Shown here piece after piece: positions 1 through 11,472 of a stretch of 33,305 bases of DNA (its first letter is position 1; every line of letters starts with the position of its first letter). The notes under the pieces were generated by a model that worked only from the letters and a program-made list of their open reading frames with translations, was not told where the DNA came from and searched no databases. The stretch is taken from NCBI RefSeq assembly GCF_902170305.1, contig NZ_CABHWW010000030.1:1-33305 (forward strand), written 5' to 3'. The translations under genes and the position numbers were made by a program. The DNA is from Yersinia alsatica. Lineage in GTDB: Bacteria; Pseudomonadota; Gammaproteobacteria; Enterobacterales; Enterobacteriaceae.

Positions 1-65
1 TTCTCTGTTCTCTTTGCCGGTCACTTAACTACTTGATTCGTTGTGTGCCGTCTCGATGGATGCGC

Positions 66-93
66 ATTATAGGGAGTTCTGAGCTGCCCGCAA
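66..93 (-). promoter_or_regulatory. rRNA operon P1-type promoter, reading off the left edge
   Basis: On the minus strand there is a -35 TTGCGG (88-93), a 16 bp spacer and a perfect -10 TATAAT (66-71), followed by a GC-rich GCGC discriminator. The 16 bp spacer, CTCCC just before the -10 box and AT-rich UP-like DNA upstream (about 94-115) are typical of enterobacterial rrn P1 promoters. In E. coli rrnE lies divergent from purH, which fits. The rRNA genes themselves are outside the window. Promoter activity is inferred. Confidence 0.8.
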
Positions 94-157
94 CCGCTAA
101 TTTCAATTAAAATGACTGTTTGCTGCATTCCACAGCAAAACCCCACCTTATACCCTG

Positions 158-178
158 TTGTACACAAACTTATCCACA
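158..178 (+). promoter_or_regulatory. Tandem DnaA-box-like sequences
   Basis: Positions 170-178 read TTATCCACA, a perfect match to the strong DnaA box TTATNCACA. Positions 158-166 read TTGTACACA, one mismatch from the same consensus and in the same orientation, 12 bp away. They lie between the leftward rrn P1 promoter and the purH promoter. Binding by DnaA is an inference from the motif. Confidence 0.5.
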
Positions 179-210
179 GATTGAATCTGAACTCAAAATT
201 GACGAGCATC

Positions 211-232
211 GCGCAATCGTTTTCGCTACAAT
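211..232 (+). promoter_or_regulatory. PurR-like operator overlapping the purH promoter
   Basis: Positions 211-226 match 12 of 16 bases of the PurR consensus ACGCAAACGTTTGCGT, with the central CG and flanking CGCAA intact. They directly abut a -10-like TACAAT at 227-232. No good -35 lies 17 bp upstream; a TTGACG at 199-204 is 22 bp away. An operator over the promoter is the arrangement expected for purHD in enterics, where PurR with hypoxanthine or guanine represses. The remaining leader to the purH start is about 150 nt. Confidence 0.65.
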
Positions 233-390
233 TCCCCGCGTCGAAAAGAGTCACCTTGTTGGCAAAGTTTGGGACGTTATCTGAATCTGTTCTTCTCTTT
301 ATAGCGCTATATAGCTAGAAGAGATCCACATAACGCTCTATTGATCGATTGCGAAGAACAATTGCGACTCCAAAGCCAAGGGATAAAACC

Positions 391-1980
391 ATGCAACAAC
401 GCCGCCCAATCCGCCGTGCTCTACTCAGTGTCTCTGATAAAGCCGGGATCATCGAATTCGCTACTGCACTTTCACAACGTGGTATCGAGTTACTTTCCAC
501 TGGCGGGACCGCCCGTCTGCTTGCTGAGGCTGGTCTGCCAGTCACCGAAGTTTCGGACTACACCGGTTTCCCAGAAATGATGGACGGACGCGTTAAGACT
601 TTGCATCCCAAAGTACATGGCGGCATTCTCGGTCGTCGTGGTCAAGATGATGGCATCATGGCCCAACATGACATTCAGCCAATTGATATTGTGGTTGTGA
701 ACTTATATCCATTCGCCCAGACGGTAGCCCGCCCTGATTGCTCACTAGAAGATGCGGTAGAGAATATCGATATCGGCGGCCCAACCATGGTGCGCTCAGC
801 GGCTAAGAACCACAAAGATGTCGCCATTGTCGTCAAGAGCAGCGACTACCCGGCTATTATTGCTGAGCTCGATGAGAATGAGGGTTCACTGACTTATCCA
901 ACCCGTTTCGACCTGGCGATTAAAGCTTTCGAACACACTGCCGCCTACGACAGCATGATTGCCAACTACTTTGGCGCGCTGGTTCCTCCTTATTATGGCG
1001 ACACTGAGCAACCTTCTGGCCGCTTCCCTCGGACTCTGAATCTTAACTATATAAAGAAACAAGATATGCGCTACGGTGAGAACAGCCACCAGCATGCCGC
1101 CTTCTATATAGAAGAAGATATTAAAGAAGCCTCCGTTGCAACTGCGCAGCAATTGCAAGGTAAGGCCCTCTCTTATAACAACATCGCCGATACCGATGCC
1201 GCACTGGAGTGTGTGAAAGAGTTCAGTGAACCCGCTTGTGTGATTGTCAAACATGCCAACCCATGTGGCGTTGCTATCGCTGACTCTCTGTTGGCTGCTT
1301 ACGATAAAGCTTATAAAACTGACCCGACATCAGCTTTCGGCGGCATTATCGCCTTTAACCGTGAACTCGATGCCGAAACTGCGAGCGCCATTATCAGCCG
1401 CCAATTCGTCGAAGTCATTATTGCGCCAGCAGTTAGCGCTGAAGCTTTGGCGCTGTTAGCCGCTAAACAGAATGTTCGCGTTCTGACTTGTGGTCAGTGG
1501 CAAGAACGTACCGCCGCGCTGGACTTCAAACGCGTCAATGGTGGTTTGTTGGTGCAAGATCGCGATTTAGGTATGGTAACTGCCGCGGATCTGCGCGTGG
1601 TATCCAAACGCCAACCCACCGAGCAAGAGCTGCGTGATGCGCTGTTCTGCTGGAAAGTCGCCAAGTTCGTTAAATCTAACGCGATTGTTTATGCGCGCGA
1701 CAATATGACGATTGGTATAGGCGCAGGCCAAATGAGCCGCGTGTATTCAGCCAAGATAGCTGGCATCAAAGCGGCAGATGAAGGTTTGGAAGTGGCGGGT
1801 TCCGCCATGGCCTCTGATGCTTTCTTCCCGTTCCGTGACGGTATTGATGCCGCAGCAGCCGTGGGTATCACCTGCGTAATCCAGCCTGGTGGCTCAATCC
1901 GTGATGACGAAGTTATTGCTGCCGCTGATGAACACGGTATTGCCATGATCTTCACCGACATGCGCCATTTCCGTCATTAA
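391..1980 (+). CDS. purH: Bifunctional AICAR transformylase / IMP cyclohydrolase
   Basis: PurH catalyses the last two steps of IMP synthesis: formylation of AICAR with 10-formyl-THF, then ring closure to IMP, in the cytoplasm. The product is 529 aa, the usual enteric length. The N-terminal third is the MGS-like cyclohydrolase domain (TGGTA at about 37-41, [13 protein letters not shown] at about 66-78). The rest is the transformylase domain with the catalytic KHANPCG motif at 287-293. The reading frame is open from 349, but the ATG at 391 gives the conserved start [17 protein letters not shown] and is preceded by AAGGGA. It is the first gene of purHD, with purD 59 bp downstream and a PurR-like operator upstream. 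Confidence 0.97.
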   Translation: MQQRRPIRRALLSVSDKAGIIEFATALSQRGIELLSTGGTARLLAEAGLPVTEVSDYTGFPEMMDGRVKTLHPKVHGGILGRRGQDDGIMAQHDIQPIDIVVVNLYPFAQTVARPDCSLEDAVENIDIGGPTMVRSAAKNHKDVAIVVKSSDYPAIIAELDENEGSLTYPTRFDLAIKAFEHTAAYDSMIANYFGALVPPYYGDTEQPSGRFPRTLNLNYIKKQDMRYGENSHQHAAFYIEEDIKEASVATAQQLQGKALSYNNIADTDAALECVKEFSEPACVIVKHANPCGVAIADSLLAAYDKAYKTDPTSAFGGIIAFNRELDAETASAIISRQFVEVIIAPAVSAEALALLAAKQNVRVLTCGQWQERTAALDFKRVNGGLLVQDRDLGMVTAADLRVVSKRQPTEQELRDALFCWKVAKFVKSNAIVYARDNMTIGIGAGQMSRVYSAKIAGIKAADEGLEVAGSAMASDAFFPFRDGIDAAAAVGITCVIQPGGSIRDDEVIAAADEHGIAMIFTDMRHFRH

Positions 1981-2039
1981 TTAAACCTCTTATCTAAGTG
2001 GGGTATGCGCTCTGGTGCATAACCCACGGAGTCATCCGA

Positions 2040-3326
2040 ATGAATATTTTGATTATTGGCAATGGCGGGCGCGAGCATGCGCTGGGCTGGAAAGCTGCAC
2101 AGTCACCTTTGGCGGATAAAATTTATGTCGCGCCAGGTAATGCGGGGACGGCACTGGAGCCTAGGCTAGAAAATGTAGATATCGCCGCTACCGATATCGC
2201 GGGTTTGCTGGCTTTTGCTCAGAAGAATGACATTGGCCTGACTATCGTCGGCCCGGAAGCTCCGCTGGTGATTGGTGTCGTTGATGCTTTCCGCGCTGCT
2301 GGCCTGACTATCTTTGGCCCAACGCAAGCCGCCGCTCAGTTGGAAGGGTCGAAAGCTTTCACCAAAGACTTCCTGGCTCGCCACCATATCCCAACCGCGT
2401 TTTACCAAAACTTCACCGAAGTTGAACCGGCTTTAGCCTATGTTCGCCAGATTGGCGCTCCCATCGTAATTAAAGCGGATGGACTAGCTGCAGGTAAAGG
2501 TGTGATTGTCGCCATGACATTAGCAGAGGCAGAAACTGCCGTTCATGACATGCTGGCAGGCAATGCATTTGGTGATGCAGGCCACCGTATTGTGGTGGAA
2601 GAATTCCTTGATGGCGAAGAAGCCAGCTTTATCGTGATGGTTGACGGTGAAAACGTGTTGCCGATGGCCACCAGCCAAGACCATAAGCGAGTGGGTGATG
2701 GAGATACCGGGCCGAATACTGGCGGCATGGGCGCTTATTCTCCAGCGCCGGTGGTCACTGATGAAGTCCATCAACGCGTCATGGACCAAGTTATCTGGCC
2801 AACCGTGCGCGGCATGGCGGCGGAAGGCAATGTTTATACTGGCTTCCTCTATGCGGGTTTGATGATTTCGGCCGATGGGCAACCAAAAGTTATCGAATTC
2901 AACTGTCGTTTTGGTGATCCTGAAACCCAGCCCATCATGCTGCGGATGCGTTCAGACTTAGTTGAGCTCTGTCTCGCCGGTGCTCAAGGCAAACTGAATG
3001 AGAAAACCTCTGAGTGGGACGAGCGCCCATCACTGGGTGTTGTGTTGGCCGCAGGCGGTTATCCGGCTGATTACCGTCAGGGTGATGTCATTCACGGGCT
3101 GCCACAGCAAGAAACCGCTGATGGGAAAGTGTTCCATGCCGGAACCAAGCTAGATAGCCAGAATAATGTTGTGACCAGCGGGGGTCGCGTGTTGTGTGTC
3201 ACGGCGCTCGGTGCCACCGTCGCTCAAGCACAGCAACATGCCTATCAACTTGCTGAGAATATTCAGTGGGAAGGTGCTTTCTGCCGTAAAGATATTGGCT
3301 ATCGGGCAATTGCGCGCGGCAAATAA
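2040..3326 (+). CDS. purD: Phosphoribosylamine-glycine ligase (GARS)
   Basis: PurD joins 5-phosphoribosylamine and glycine using ATP, the second step of purine synthesis. The protein is 428 aa, full length. It starts with the GARS N-terminal signature (GNGGREHALGW, residues 7-17), followed by an ATP-grasp region (GSKAFTKDFLARH, later EEFLDGEEASF and EFNCRFGDPETQ) and a C-terminal GARS domain. The frame is open from 1998, but the ATG at 2040 is preceded by ACGGAG and gives the conserved MNILIIGNGG start. It lies 59 bp after purH with no terminator between, so purHD is most likely one operon. A strong bidirectional terminator follows. Confidence 0.97.
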   Translation: MNILIIGNGGREHALGWKAAQSPLADKIYVAPGNAGTALEPRLENVDIAATDIAGLLAFAQKNDIGLTIVGPEAPLVIGVVDAFRAAGLTIFGPTQAAAQLEGSKAFTKDFLARHHIPTAFYQNFTEVEPALAYVRQIGAPIVIKADGLAAGKGVIVAMTLAEAETAVHDMLAGNAFGDAGHRIVVEEFLDGEEASFIVMVDGENVLPMATSQDHKRVGDGDTGPNTGGMGAYSPAPVVTDEVHQRVMDQVIWPTVRGMAAEGNVYTGFLYAGLMISADGQPKVIEFNCRFGDPETQPIMLRMRSDLVELCLAGAQGKLNEKTSEWDERPSLGVVLAAGGYPADYRQGDVIHGLPQQETADGKVFHAGTKLDSQNNVVTSGGRVLCVTALGATVAQAQQHAYQLAENIQWEGAFCRKDIGYRAIARGK

Positions 3327-3356
3327 CTCGCAATAAAGCTCATGGTCATCACTTTC

Positions 3357-3385
3357 AAAGGGGCAGTTCACTGTGCCCCTTTATC
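3357..3385 (+). terminator. Bidirectional terminator between purD and yjaH
   Basis: A perfect 9 bp stem pairs AAAGGGGCA (3357-3365) with TGCCCCTTT (3374-3382) around an 8 nt loop. On the plus strand the stem runs into TTTATCTT; on the minus strand it ends in CTTT. It sits between the convergent purD and yjaH stops and can serve both. Confidence 0.8.
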
Positions 3386-4039
3386 TTACAAGCTCCCCGC
3401 GGTAGGTTCCCAACGGCAGAAGTCCTGATTGGCAACCAACAGTAATTGCTGGCCTTCTGGTGAATCCAACCACGCGATACCCAAAGGTTGGGTGCTATTC
3501 TCGCCTCGTTTACTCAGCCATGCTTGTGACTTTTCATCCAGACTCAAACGTAACTTCTTCCCGGCACAGGTCGTCACCACGCCGTCCTGCCAACGCCCTT
3601 GAATTAACCTAACGTTTCCGGCGCGCAGCACGCTGCTCAGCTCCAAGGTCCGCTTGGCGTCCAATTGATAAACCGCAATATTATCCGCAGAGAGTTGCTC
3701 ACGCCGCGTCGCTAGCTGACGCTGCATAAAACTGACCTGACCTTGCTCATCAAAACGCAATTCGACACTTTGTGGCTCACGGCCCAAATCATTGCGCCGG
3801 ATTTCCCGTAACAGGCCATTTTGATATTCGTAGAAGGTAACGCGGGTATTATCCCCAGAGTAGGGGCTGTAGACGCTCATCAGCACTTGTGGCTGCTGTT
3901 GTGCATTATCCTGACGCCATAAACGAACAACACCATTATCGGCGATATATCCGCTGGCACTAAATTGAGGGGTGCCTGACTGGCTGCTACAGGCGCTGAG
4001 ACCAAAGGCTAAACCGAGGGTCATCAGCACCCGCTGCAT
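3386..4039 (-). CDS. yjaH: Putative lipoprotein, DUF1481 family (YjaH-like)
   Basis: The function is unknown. I recognise it from its position downstream of hupA, its size and its lipoprotein signal, which match E. coli YjaH. With the ATG at 4039 the protein is 217 aa, with a short signal peptide (MQRVLMTLGLAFG) ending in the lipobox LSAC, so the mature protein would begin at Cys17 and be lipid-anchored. Ser-Ser-Gln after the Cys favours the outer membrane. The rest is a soluble, beta-rich domain without recognisable catalytic motifs. An in-frame GTG at 4087 (233 aa) is the longer alternative; neither start has a good ribosome site. I prefer 4039 because the signal peptide is then of normal length. 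It probably depends partly on read-through from hupA. Confidence 0.8.
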   Translation of the reverse strand: MQRVLMTLGLAFGLSACSSQSGTPQFSASGYIADNGVVRLWRQDNAQQQPQVLMSVYSPYSGDNTRVTFYEYQNGLLREIRRNDLGREPQSVELRFDEQGQVSFMQRQLATRREQLSADNIAVYQLDAKRTLELSSVLRAGNVRLIQGRWQDGVVTTCAGKKLRLSLDEKSQAWLSKRGENSTQPLGIAWLDSPEGQQLLLVANQDFCRWEPTAGSL

Positions 4040-4091
4040 AAACAAAAGGGGTTTTGCCACCCCCCCGTTTATTATTTTCACTGACACACTA

Positions 4092-4364
4092 TTATTTAAC
4101 AGAGTCTTTCAGTGCTTTACCAGCAACAAACGCTGGCACATTAGCTGCAGCAATTTTGATTTCTTTACCGGTTTGTGGGTTGCGGCCAGTGCGCTCATTA
4201 CGATGGTTTACTTTAAAAGTACCGAAACCAACCAATTGTACTGGATCACCGTCTTTCAGAGATTCGGTAATTGCAGCCAGTGTGGACTCCAAAGCTGCTT
4301 TAGCTTGTACTTTGGAAAGGTCCGCTTTGTCCGCGATTACGTCAATCAGTTGAGTCTTATTCAT
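4092..4364 (-). CDS. hupA: DNA-binding protein HU, alpha subunit
   Basis: HU alpha is a 90 aa nucleoid protein that bends and compacts DNA as a dimer with itself or HU beta. The sequence is full length, starting [18 protein letters not shown]. The DNA-binding arm [22 protein letters not shown] (about 46-67) contains the RNP motif with the intercalating Pro63. The start is preceded by AAGGATAACTT. yjaG lies upstream in the same direction with a 188 bp gap that probably holds hupA's own promoter. The context (yjaG-hupA-yjaH) and sequence distinguish it from hupB. Confidence 0.96.
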   Translation of the reverse strand: MNKTQLIDVIADKADLSKVQAKAALESTLAAITESLKDGDPVQLVGFGTFKVNHRNERTGRNPQTGKEIKIAAANVPAFVAGKALKDSVK

Positions 4365-4477
4365 AAGTTATCCTTACAGTGTGTTTATCGTTTGCAAAGC
4401 ATCGAGTGCGACGGATATGCCGATTGACAGCACTCTCCTGCATACACGCACCGATAGCCACTTTTTTTCGCCCCCCA

Positions 4478-4507
4478 AATGTAGAACAGACAGGGGGCAG
4501 ATGTGAA
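4478..4507 (-). promoter_or_regulatory. Candidate hupA promoter
   Basis: On the minus strand TTCACA (4502-4507, 5 of 6 to TTGACA) and TACATT (4478-4483, 4 of 6 to TATAAT) are separated by 18 bp. They lie in the yjaG-hupA gap about 115 bp before the hupA ATG. The match is only moderate, and another promoter in the gap is possible. Confidence 0.3.
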
Positions 4508-4552
4508 GCCTTAAGACGTGACAAATCAGGCGTTAAATCACGTTTTCTTGCC

Positions 4553-5143
4553 TTATTGCGTTAAATTTATGCCAATGTTGCTAACAGCCGCTTCCCGCAG
4601 GTCAGATCGTAACCCTTTGATCAGATCTAGGTCTCGCTCTTCGCAGTCAGCTAACAGGCGGAAAATCTCCCATTGGATATCCCATTCTTCTTCAATCGCG
4701 GGCAAGATTTTCAGTTCTTCATCGGTCATTTCTTTACCGGCCAACGTCATTTCCAGCATTGCAACTGTGCGGATTGACGTTTCGCTGATAGCGATAGCAT
4801 GTTCCAGAGTTTCGCCACTCAAACGCGAATGAATAGCTTCACTTAATGCAATACAAGCATCGATAGCAGGGTAAACACCGTAGATAGCATAGTCATCAGC
4901 GGAAGGAATTGCCTCTTCCAATTTCTCTAACTGGCTATCAAAATTGACCTTAGCGTCTTTTACCACCAATGTTTCCCAGATAAGATCCAGAATACGTCGG
5001 TAAACCGCCGGATCACCGAACTCGGTCTCCAGACAAAATTGCTGATAGTTGGGATACATCCGCTCGCACAGGCAAGCCATGAAAGTCAGATGTTGCCAGC
5101 TTTCCAGCTTTTCGAGACGTAGATGAATCGGATTACGTATCAT
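4553..5143 (-). CDS. yjaG: YjaG family protein (DUF416)
   Basis: This is a 196 aa cytoplasmic protein of unknown function, the same length as E. coli YjaG and matching it through most of its length (for example NPIHLRLEKLESWQH at the start, and FDSQLEKLEEAIPSADD and VYPAIDACIALSE in the middle). It looks all-helical, acidic, and without signal peptide or membrane segments. I see no catalytic motif. It lies 45 bp downstream of nfi in the nudC-hemE-nfi-yjaG run and is probably cotranscribed with it. The ATG at 5143 has only a weak ribosome site (GAGAA). Confidence 0.93.
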   Translation of the reverse strand: MIRNPIHLRLEKLESWQHLTFMACLCERMYPNYQQFCLETEFGDPAVYRRILDLIWETLVVKDAKVNFDSQLEKLEEAIPSADDYAIYGVYPAIDACIALSEAIHSRLSGETLEHAIAISETSIRTVAMLEMTLAGKEMTDEELKILPAIEEEWDIQWEIFRLLADCEERDLDLIKGLRSDLREAAVSNIGINLTQ

Positions 5144-5188
5144 GATGAGTTCTCATTATTCATTATCTGCGCGGCAGTGTACCCGAAA

Positions 5189-5893
5189 TTAAATCATATC
5201 CCTATGCTTGCCAAGCAAATCAGGATTTTTCCATATCCAACGCTGAAATTGCGGACGGTTTGATGCGATAGCATCCGCCCAACGTGTCGGCTCTGGCAAG
5301 CGGTAACCGGCCATACAATGCTGCACCCATTCCAGCGCACTGTTCACACTCACCCGATGACCGGGCGAAATAAACAATGGATTACAGCGGGCTTTACTGC
5401 GCCATACCCAGCCAAGTTGCTCATCGCCATCCACCAGCGGCTGTAGTGCTCCATTATCACTGCCCAATGGCTGGAAATGCCCACACAAACGGCTTTTGGC
5501 CACACCAATGGTAGGGACATCGACTAACAAACCAAAATGGCTGGCAACCCCTAAACGGCGGGGATGCGCGATACCCTGCCCATCGACAAAAACCAAATCA
5601 GGCCGTTGCTGTAACTGCCGCCAGGCGGCTAATAATGCAGGATATTCACGAAAAGAAAGTAAACCGGGGATATACGGCAGTGAAGTTGCTACACGAGCAA
5701 TCTGATACTCCACTAGCTCGAGCGAAGGGTAGCGTAAGACTGCGATAGCAGCACGGGTAACCTCCCCTTGCTGCTCAAAGCCAACATCCGCCCCAGCAAT
5801 AAAGCGCACCGAGCTACTAGCAATATCATCTTGAAGACGCACTTCAGATGCCCGTTGCCGCTGTTCTGCCCGTAGCGCTTGAGTATCAACCAT
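5189..5893 (-). CDS. nfi: Endonuclease V (deoxyinosine 3' endonuclease)
   Basis: Endonuclease V starts repair of deaminated purines by nicking the second phosphodiester bond 3' of deoxyinosine, with Mg2+. The protein is 234 aa, slightly longer than the 223 aa E. coli enzyme, mostly from a C-terminal extension. Conserved elements include AGADVGFE with Asp36, [13 protein letters not shown] with Glu83 (the PYIPG mismatch wedge lies just before it) and [14 protein letters not shown] with Asp104, matching the metal-binding Asp/Glu/Asp set. It lies 20 bp downstream of hemE, so it is probably cotranscribed with hemE and translated after it. Confidence 0.95.
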   Translation of the reverse strand: MVDTQALRAEQRQRASEVRLQDDIASSSVRFIAGADVGFEQQGEVTRAAIAVLRYPSLELVEYQIARVATSLPYIPGLLSFREYPALLAAWRQLQQRPDLVFVDGQGIAHPRRLGVASHFGLLVDVPTIGVAKSRLCGHFQPLGSDNGALQPLVDGDEQLGWVWRSKARCNPLFISPGHRVSVNSALEWVQHCMAGYRLPEPTRWADAIASNRPQFQRWIWKNPDLLGKHRDMI

Positions 5894-5913
5894 CAGTCTA
5901 GTCGCTCGCTAAC

Positions 5914-6978
5914 TTATTGATGATACGGTTTGGATAAACGATGCACCGCATTAACAAAAGCACCTGCATGTTCTGGTGGGACATCCTGATGAATACCGTG
6001 CCCCAAATTAAAGACATGCCCTTCTCCCCGACCAAAACCGGCCAGAATAGTGTTAACTTCCTGCTCAATACGCGCAGGTGGAGCATAAAGGATGGAAGGG
6101 TCCATATTCCCTTGCAGAGCAACTTTGTCGCCCACGCGGCGACGTGCATCAGCGATATCTGTGGTCCAATCCAGCCCCAAAGCATCACAACCGGTAGCCG
6201 CCATTGCTTCCAGCCATTGCCCACCGCCTTTGGTGAACAAGGTCACCGGCACCCGCCGCCCGTCGTTTTCGCGGATCAGGCCATCGACGATTTTATGCAT
6301 GTAATTCAATGAAAATTCAGCATAATCACGCCCTGTCAGCACCCCACCCCACGTATCAAAGATCATCACGGATTGCGCGCCCGCTTTAATTTGAGCATTG
6401 AGGTACAAAATGACACTGTCGGCCAGTTTATCCAGCAGCAGGTGCAATGTTTGCGGCTCGGCATACATCATTTTCTTCAGCTTAGTGAAAGCTTTACTGC
6501 TCCCGCCCTCGACCATATAGGTCGCTAATGTCCACGGGCTGCCAGAGAAACCAATCAATGGCACGGCTCCTGCCAGCTCACGGCGAATGGTTCTTACCGC
6601 GTTCATGACATAGCCCAACTCCTGCTCAGGGTCAGGAATTGGCAGTTTTTCGACATCGGCACGGCAGGTAATAGGAGACTGGAAACGAGGACCTTCACCG
6701 GTTTCAAAATAGAGCCCCAATCCCATAGCATCAGGAATGGTCAGAATGTCGGAAAACAGAATCGCCGCATCGAGCGGATAACGACGCAATGGTTGCATCG
6801 TCACTTCACAGGCCAATTCAGCATTTTTGCACAGTGACATAAAATCCCCGGCAACAGCGCGAGTGGCTTTATATTCTGGCAAATAGCGGCCTGCCTGGCG
6901 CATCATCCACACCGGGGTAACATCTACCGGCTGGCGTAATAAGGCACGCAGATAGCGATCGTTTTTCAACTCATTCAT
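5914..6978 (-). CDS. hemE: Uroporphyrinogen decarboxylase
   Basis: HemE removes four carboxyl groups from uroporphyrinogen III to give coproporphyrinogen III, in the cytoplasm and without cofactor. The protein is 354 aa, the enteric length. The N-terminal signature [15 protein letters not shown] (about 22-36) carries the substrate-binding arginines. [17 protein letters not shown] and the C-terminal [15 protein letters not shown] are also family hallmarks. The start [14 protein letters not shown] is preceded by AGGGAG. nudC lies 44 bp upstream and nfi 20 bp downstream in the same direction. Confidence 0.97.
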   Translation of the reverse strand: MNELKNDRYLRALLRQPVDVTPVWMMRQAGRYLPEYKATRAVAGDFMSLCKNAELACEVTMQPLRRYPLDAAILFSDILTIPDAMGLGLYFETGEGPRFQSPITCRADVEKLPIPDPEQELGYVMNAVRTIRRELAGAVPLIGFSGSPWTLATYMVEGGSSKAFTKLKKMMYAEPQTLHLLLDKLADSVILYLNAQIKAGAQSVMIFDTWGGVLTGRDYAEFSLNYMHKIVDGLIRENDGRRVPVTLFTKGGGQWLEAMAATGCDALGLDWTTDIADARRRVGDKVALQGNMDPSILYAPPARIEQEVNTILAGFGRGEGHVFNLGHGIHQDVPPEHAGAFVNAVHRLSKPYHQ

Positions 6979-7022
6979 GTGGGGCTCCCTTAGTTATCTG
7001 GCGCTATTGTAGCATGCCAGCT

Positions 7023-7799
7023 TTAGCTGTCCTGCTCGCTGCGACACAATGCCACGGTATCTTCAATCAACCGGCGTGCCACGGTGCCTGGTGGCGGCAA
7101 TAATGGCAATTGATCATAACGATACCAACCAGCATTCAGCAGCTCCTTAGGATCATGGCGCAGCTCGCCGTGGTCATAATCCGCCATAAACGCCATCATC
7201 AGCGAATGCGGGAACGGCCAAGGTTGTGAGGTCACATAACGCAGATTCTTAATGTGGATATTACTTTCTTCCAAAACTTCACGAGAAGCGGCCTGTTCCA
7301 ACGTTTCGCCGACCTCGACAAACCCAGCCAGCACGGTATTAATACCGCCACGATGACGAACATGCTGCGCCAATAAAATTTCATCACCACGGCGAATGGC
7401 AACAATGACGCAAGGCGCGATTTGCGGATAGTAACGTTCACGGCAGTGATTACACAGACAAGCCCACTCGGTACGGCTGGCATGCATTTGATGGCCGCAA
7501 TAACCACAATAGCGATGAGAGCGATAAAACTCCGCCAATTGCACGCCACGCCCTGCTAATTGGAATAAACCGCGATCCACATCCAGTAATTGCCGCACTG
7601 AGCCCATATCGGTAGACATCTGTTGGCGAATAAGCCAAACAGCTTGGCCTTGCCATTCACCAATCTGTCTGGCGGTTGCGCCCTGTAATGACCAATTGGC
7701 GGCATTACCTTGCGGCAACTCCCCTTTTGGTAACCATAATTTGTTTTCATGACTGACAATCCACCAGCCACTTTCTTTACCTGTAAGTTGTAGTTCCAT
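7023..7799 (-). CDS. nudC: NADH pyrophosphatase / RNA deNADding enzyme NudC
   Basis: NudC hydrolyses NAD(H) to NMN(H) and AMP and removes the NAD cap from RNA. At 258 aa it is full length. A zinc ribbon uses Cys98, Cys101, Cys116 and Cys119 (CGYC...CNHC). The Nudix box runs from Gly159, with REVLEE at 173-178, followed by the NADH-specific SQPWPFPHS at 191-199. The residue usually Gly after EEx in the Nudix box is Asn180 here. The frame extends to a TTG at 7832 without a ribosome site; I chose the ATG at 7799 because it gives the usual length, although its GAGG is about 15 nt away. It is divergent from rsd and is the first gene of the nudC-hemE-nfi-yjaG run. Confidence 0.95.
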   Translation of the reverse strand: MELQLTGKESGWWIVSHENKLWLPKGELPQGNAANWSLQGATARQIGEWQGQAVWLIRQQMSTDMGSVRQLLDVDRGLFQLAGRGVQLAEFYRSHRYCGYCGHQMHASRTEWACLCNHCRERYYPQIAPCVIVAIRRGDEILLAQHVRHRGGINTVLAGFVEVGETLEQAASREVLEESNIHIKNLRYVTSQPWPFPHSLMMAFMADYDHGELRHDPKELLNAGWYRYDQLPLLPPPGTVARRLIEDTVALCRSEQDS

Positions 7800-7897
7800 A
7801 TCGTTGTTGCACAACCTCGACTTCACTGGCAATCTAGAATCTGGCTTGTTACATTTCCGTAACCCATATTGACGTATTCTTACTCATGGAGTCGCTC

Positions 7898-8401
7898 ATG
7901 CTCAACCGACTGGAAAGCCTGACTCAACGCGTTGGCGGCAGTAATGAATTAATTGATCAATGGCTTCATGCACGTAAAGAACTTTTAGTCTCGTATTGCG
8001 CAGTGATCGGTATTAAGCCGCAAAAAGAAAAGCATACCCCGCTTAATGAAAAAGCGCTGGAGAACTTTTGCCATAATCTGGTGGATTATCTCTCCTCAGG
8101 ACATTTTCATATCTACGATAGAATTATCAAACAGGTAGAAGGTGCATCCAGCCCGAAAATGGCGCTGACGACCAAAGTTTATCCTGCCTTAAAAAATAAC
8201 ACTCAAACTATCATGGCATTCCATGATCGCTATACAAACATTGAGATAGACCAAGATAGTTGCACCGAGTTTCAACAGGCTTTATCCGATATCGGCGAAG
8301 CACTCGATGCCCGTTTCAGGCTAGAAGATCAATTAATTCAGTGGGCTGCCGAGTCATGGCAAGCCGCTCAGCCAGCAGATAAAGAAGGATTGGCGAATTA
8401 A
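7898..8401 (+). CDS. rsd: Anti-sigma-70 factor Rsd
   Basis: Rsd binds the sigma-70 subunit of RNA polymerase in stationary phase and favours alternative sigma factors. The protein is 167 aa and helical, with the family pattern [35 protein letters not shown] and [23 protein letters not shown]. An ATG at 7886 would add four residues, but its codons overlap a good GGAG (7888-7891) that sits 6 nt before the ATG at 7898. The latter also gives the usual start [12 protein letters not shown]. It is divergent from nudC and is followed by an ERIC element rather than a clear terminator. Confidence 0.93.
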   Translation: MLNRLESLTQRVGGSNELIDQWLHARKELLVSYCAVIGIKPQKEKHTPLNEKALENFCHNLVDYLSSGHFHIYDRIIKQVEGASSPKMALTTKVYPALKNNTQTIMAFHDRYTNIEIDQDSCTEFQQALSDIGEALDARFRLEDQLIQWAAESWQAAQPADKEGLAN

Positions 8402-8435
8402 CTCAATTCTGTAAGTGTAATTTTTATTAAGCCTC

Positions 8436-8563
8436 GAATACCCAAAGAACTTGGAATTGCAGGTAGGCGGCAAGTGAATGAACCCCGATGAGCTTACACA
8501 GGTAAGTGATTCGGGTGAATAAACGTAGCTAACACCCCTGCAATTTCAAGTAAGAAGGGTATA
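8436..8563 (+). repeat. ERIC element (128 bp)
   Basis: The sequence follows the enterobacterial repetitive intergenic consensus throughout. The left end is GAATACCC with TTGGAATTGCAG, the centre is GAGCTTACACAGGTAAGTGA flanked by complementary CCCCGAT and TTCGGGTGA, and the right end is CCCCTGCAATTTCAAGTA with GGGTATA. The ends are inverted repeats, so a transcript folds into one long hairpin. ERICs are non-autonomous miniature elements found only between genes and abundant in yersiniae. This one lies 34 bp after rsd and abuts the thiC promoter and riboswitch. Confidence 0.9.
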
Positions 8564-8567
8564 TACT
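8539..8567 (+). promoter_or_regulatory. Candidate thiC promoter within the ERIC right end
   Basis: A -10-like TATACT (8562-8567) lies 17 bp after TGCAAT (8539-8544). Start of transcription about 7 nt downstream would fall at 8574, which is the first base pair of the riboswitch P1 helix. The -35 and spacer are ERIC sequence, and the -10 straddles the ERIC end. The -35 match is weak, so this rests mainly on position. Confidence 0.45.
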
Positions 8568-8572
8568 CAAGG

Positions 8573-8686
8573 CTCTTGTCGGAGTGCCTAGCGCGTGCTT
8601 TTTTATTAAAGCAATGCACAGGCTGAGACCGTTAATTCGGGATCCGCGGAACCTGATCGGGTTAATACCCGCGAAGGGAACAAGAG
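8573..8686 (+). ncRNA. TPP (thiamin pyrophosphate) riboswitch
   Basis: The THI-box signature is complete: CTGAGA (8623-8628) and ACCTGATC (8651-8658) in the expected order, closed by a P1 helix of CTCTTGT (8573-8579) with ACAAGAG (8680-8686). An optional side hairpin of TGCTTT (8596-8601) with AAAGCA (8608-8613) lies between the P2/P3 elements. It precedes thiC by 124 nt. No hairpin with a U run follows, so control is probably through access to the thiC ribosome site (GGTAGGAA at 8798-8805) or Rho, as in E. coli thiC. Binding of TPP would lower expression of thiCEFSGH. Confidence 0.95.
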
Positions 8687-8801
8687 TAATTTATCGCTAC
8701 AGGCCCGTCTTCCCCTTACAGGTGGCTGCCGGTCACTGGCCAACATCGTTACTCCCGCCAAGCTCCAGACAAGCAATTTTCCCTATAAACCACACTGGTA
8801 G

Positions 8802-11455
<2,654 letters not shown>

Positions 11456-11472
<17 letters not shown>

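Noticed and set aside
21..318. Short frames on both strands across the rrn-purH divergent region
   Set aside because: They cover the rrn P1 promoter, DnaA boxes and PurR-like operator; no ribosome sites or family resemblance.
3972..4427. 151-codon plus-strand frame across yjaH and hupA
   Set aside because: Antisense to two well-supported genes, and the translation looks random.
8436..8563. The ERIC inverted repeats as a CRISPR or insertion sequence
   Set aside because: There is a single copy with no spacers and no transposase; the whole matches the ERIC consensus.
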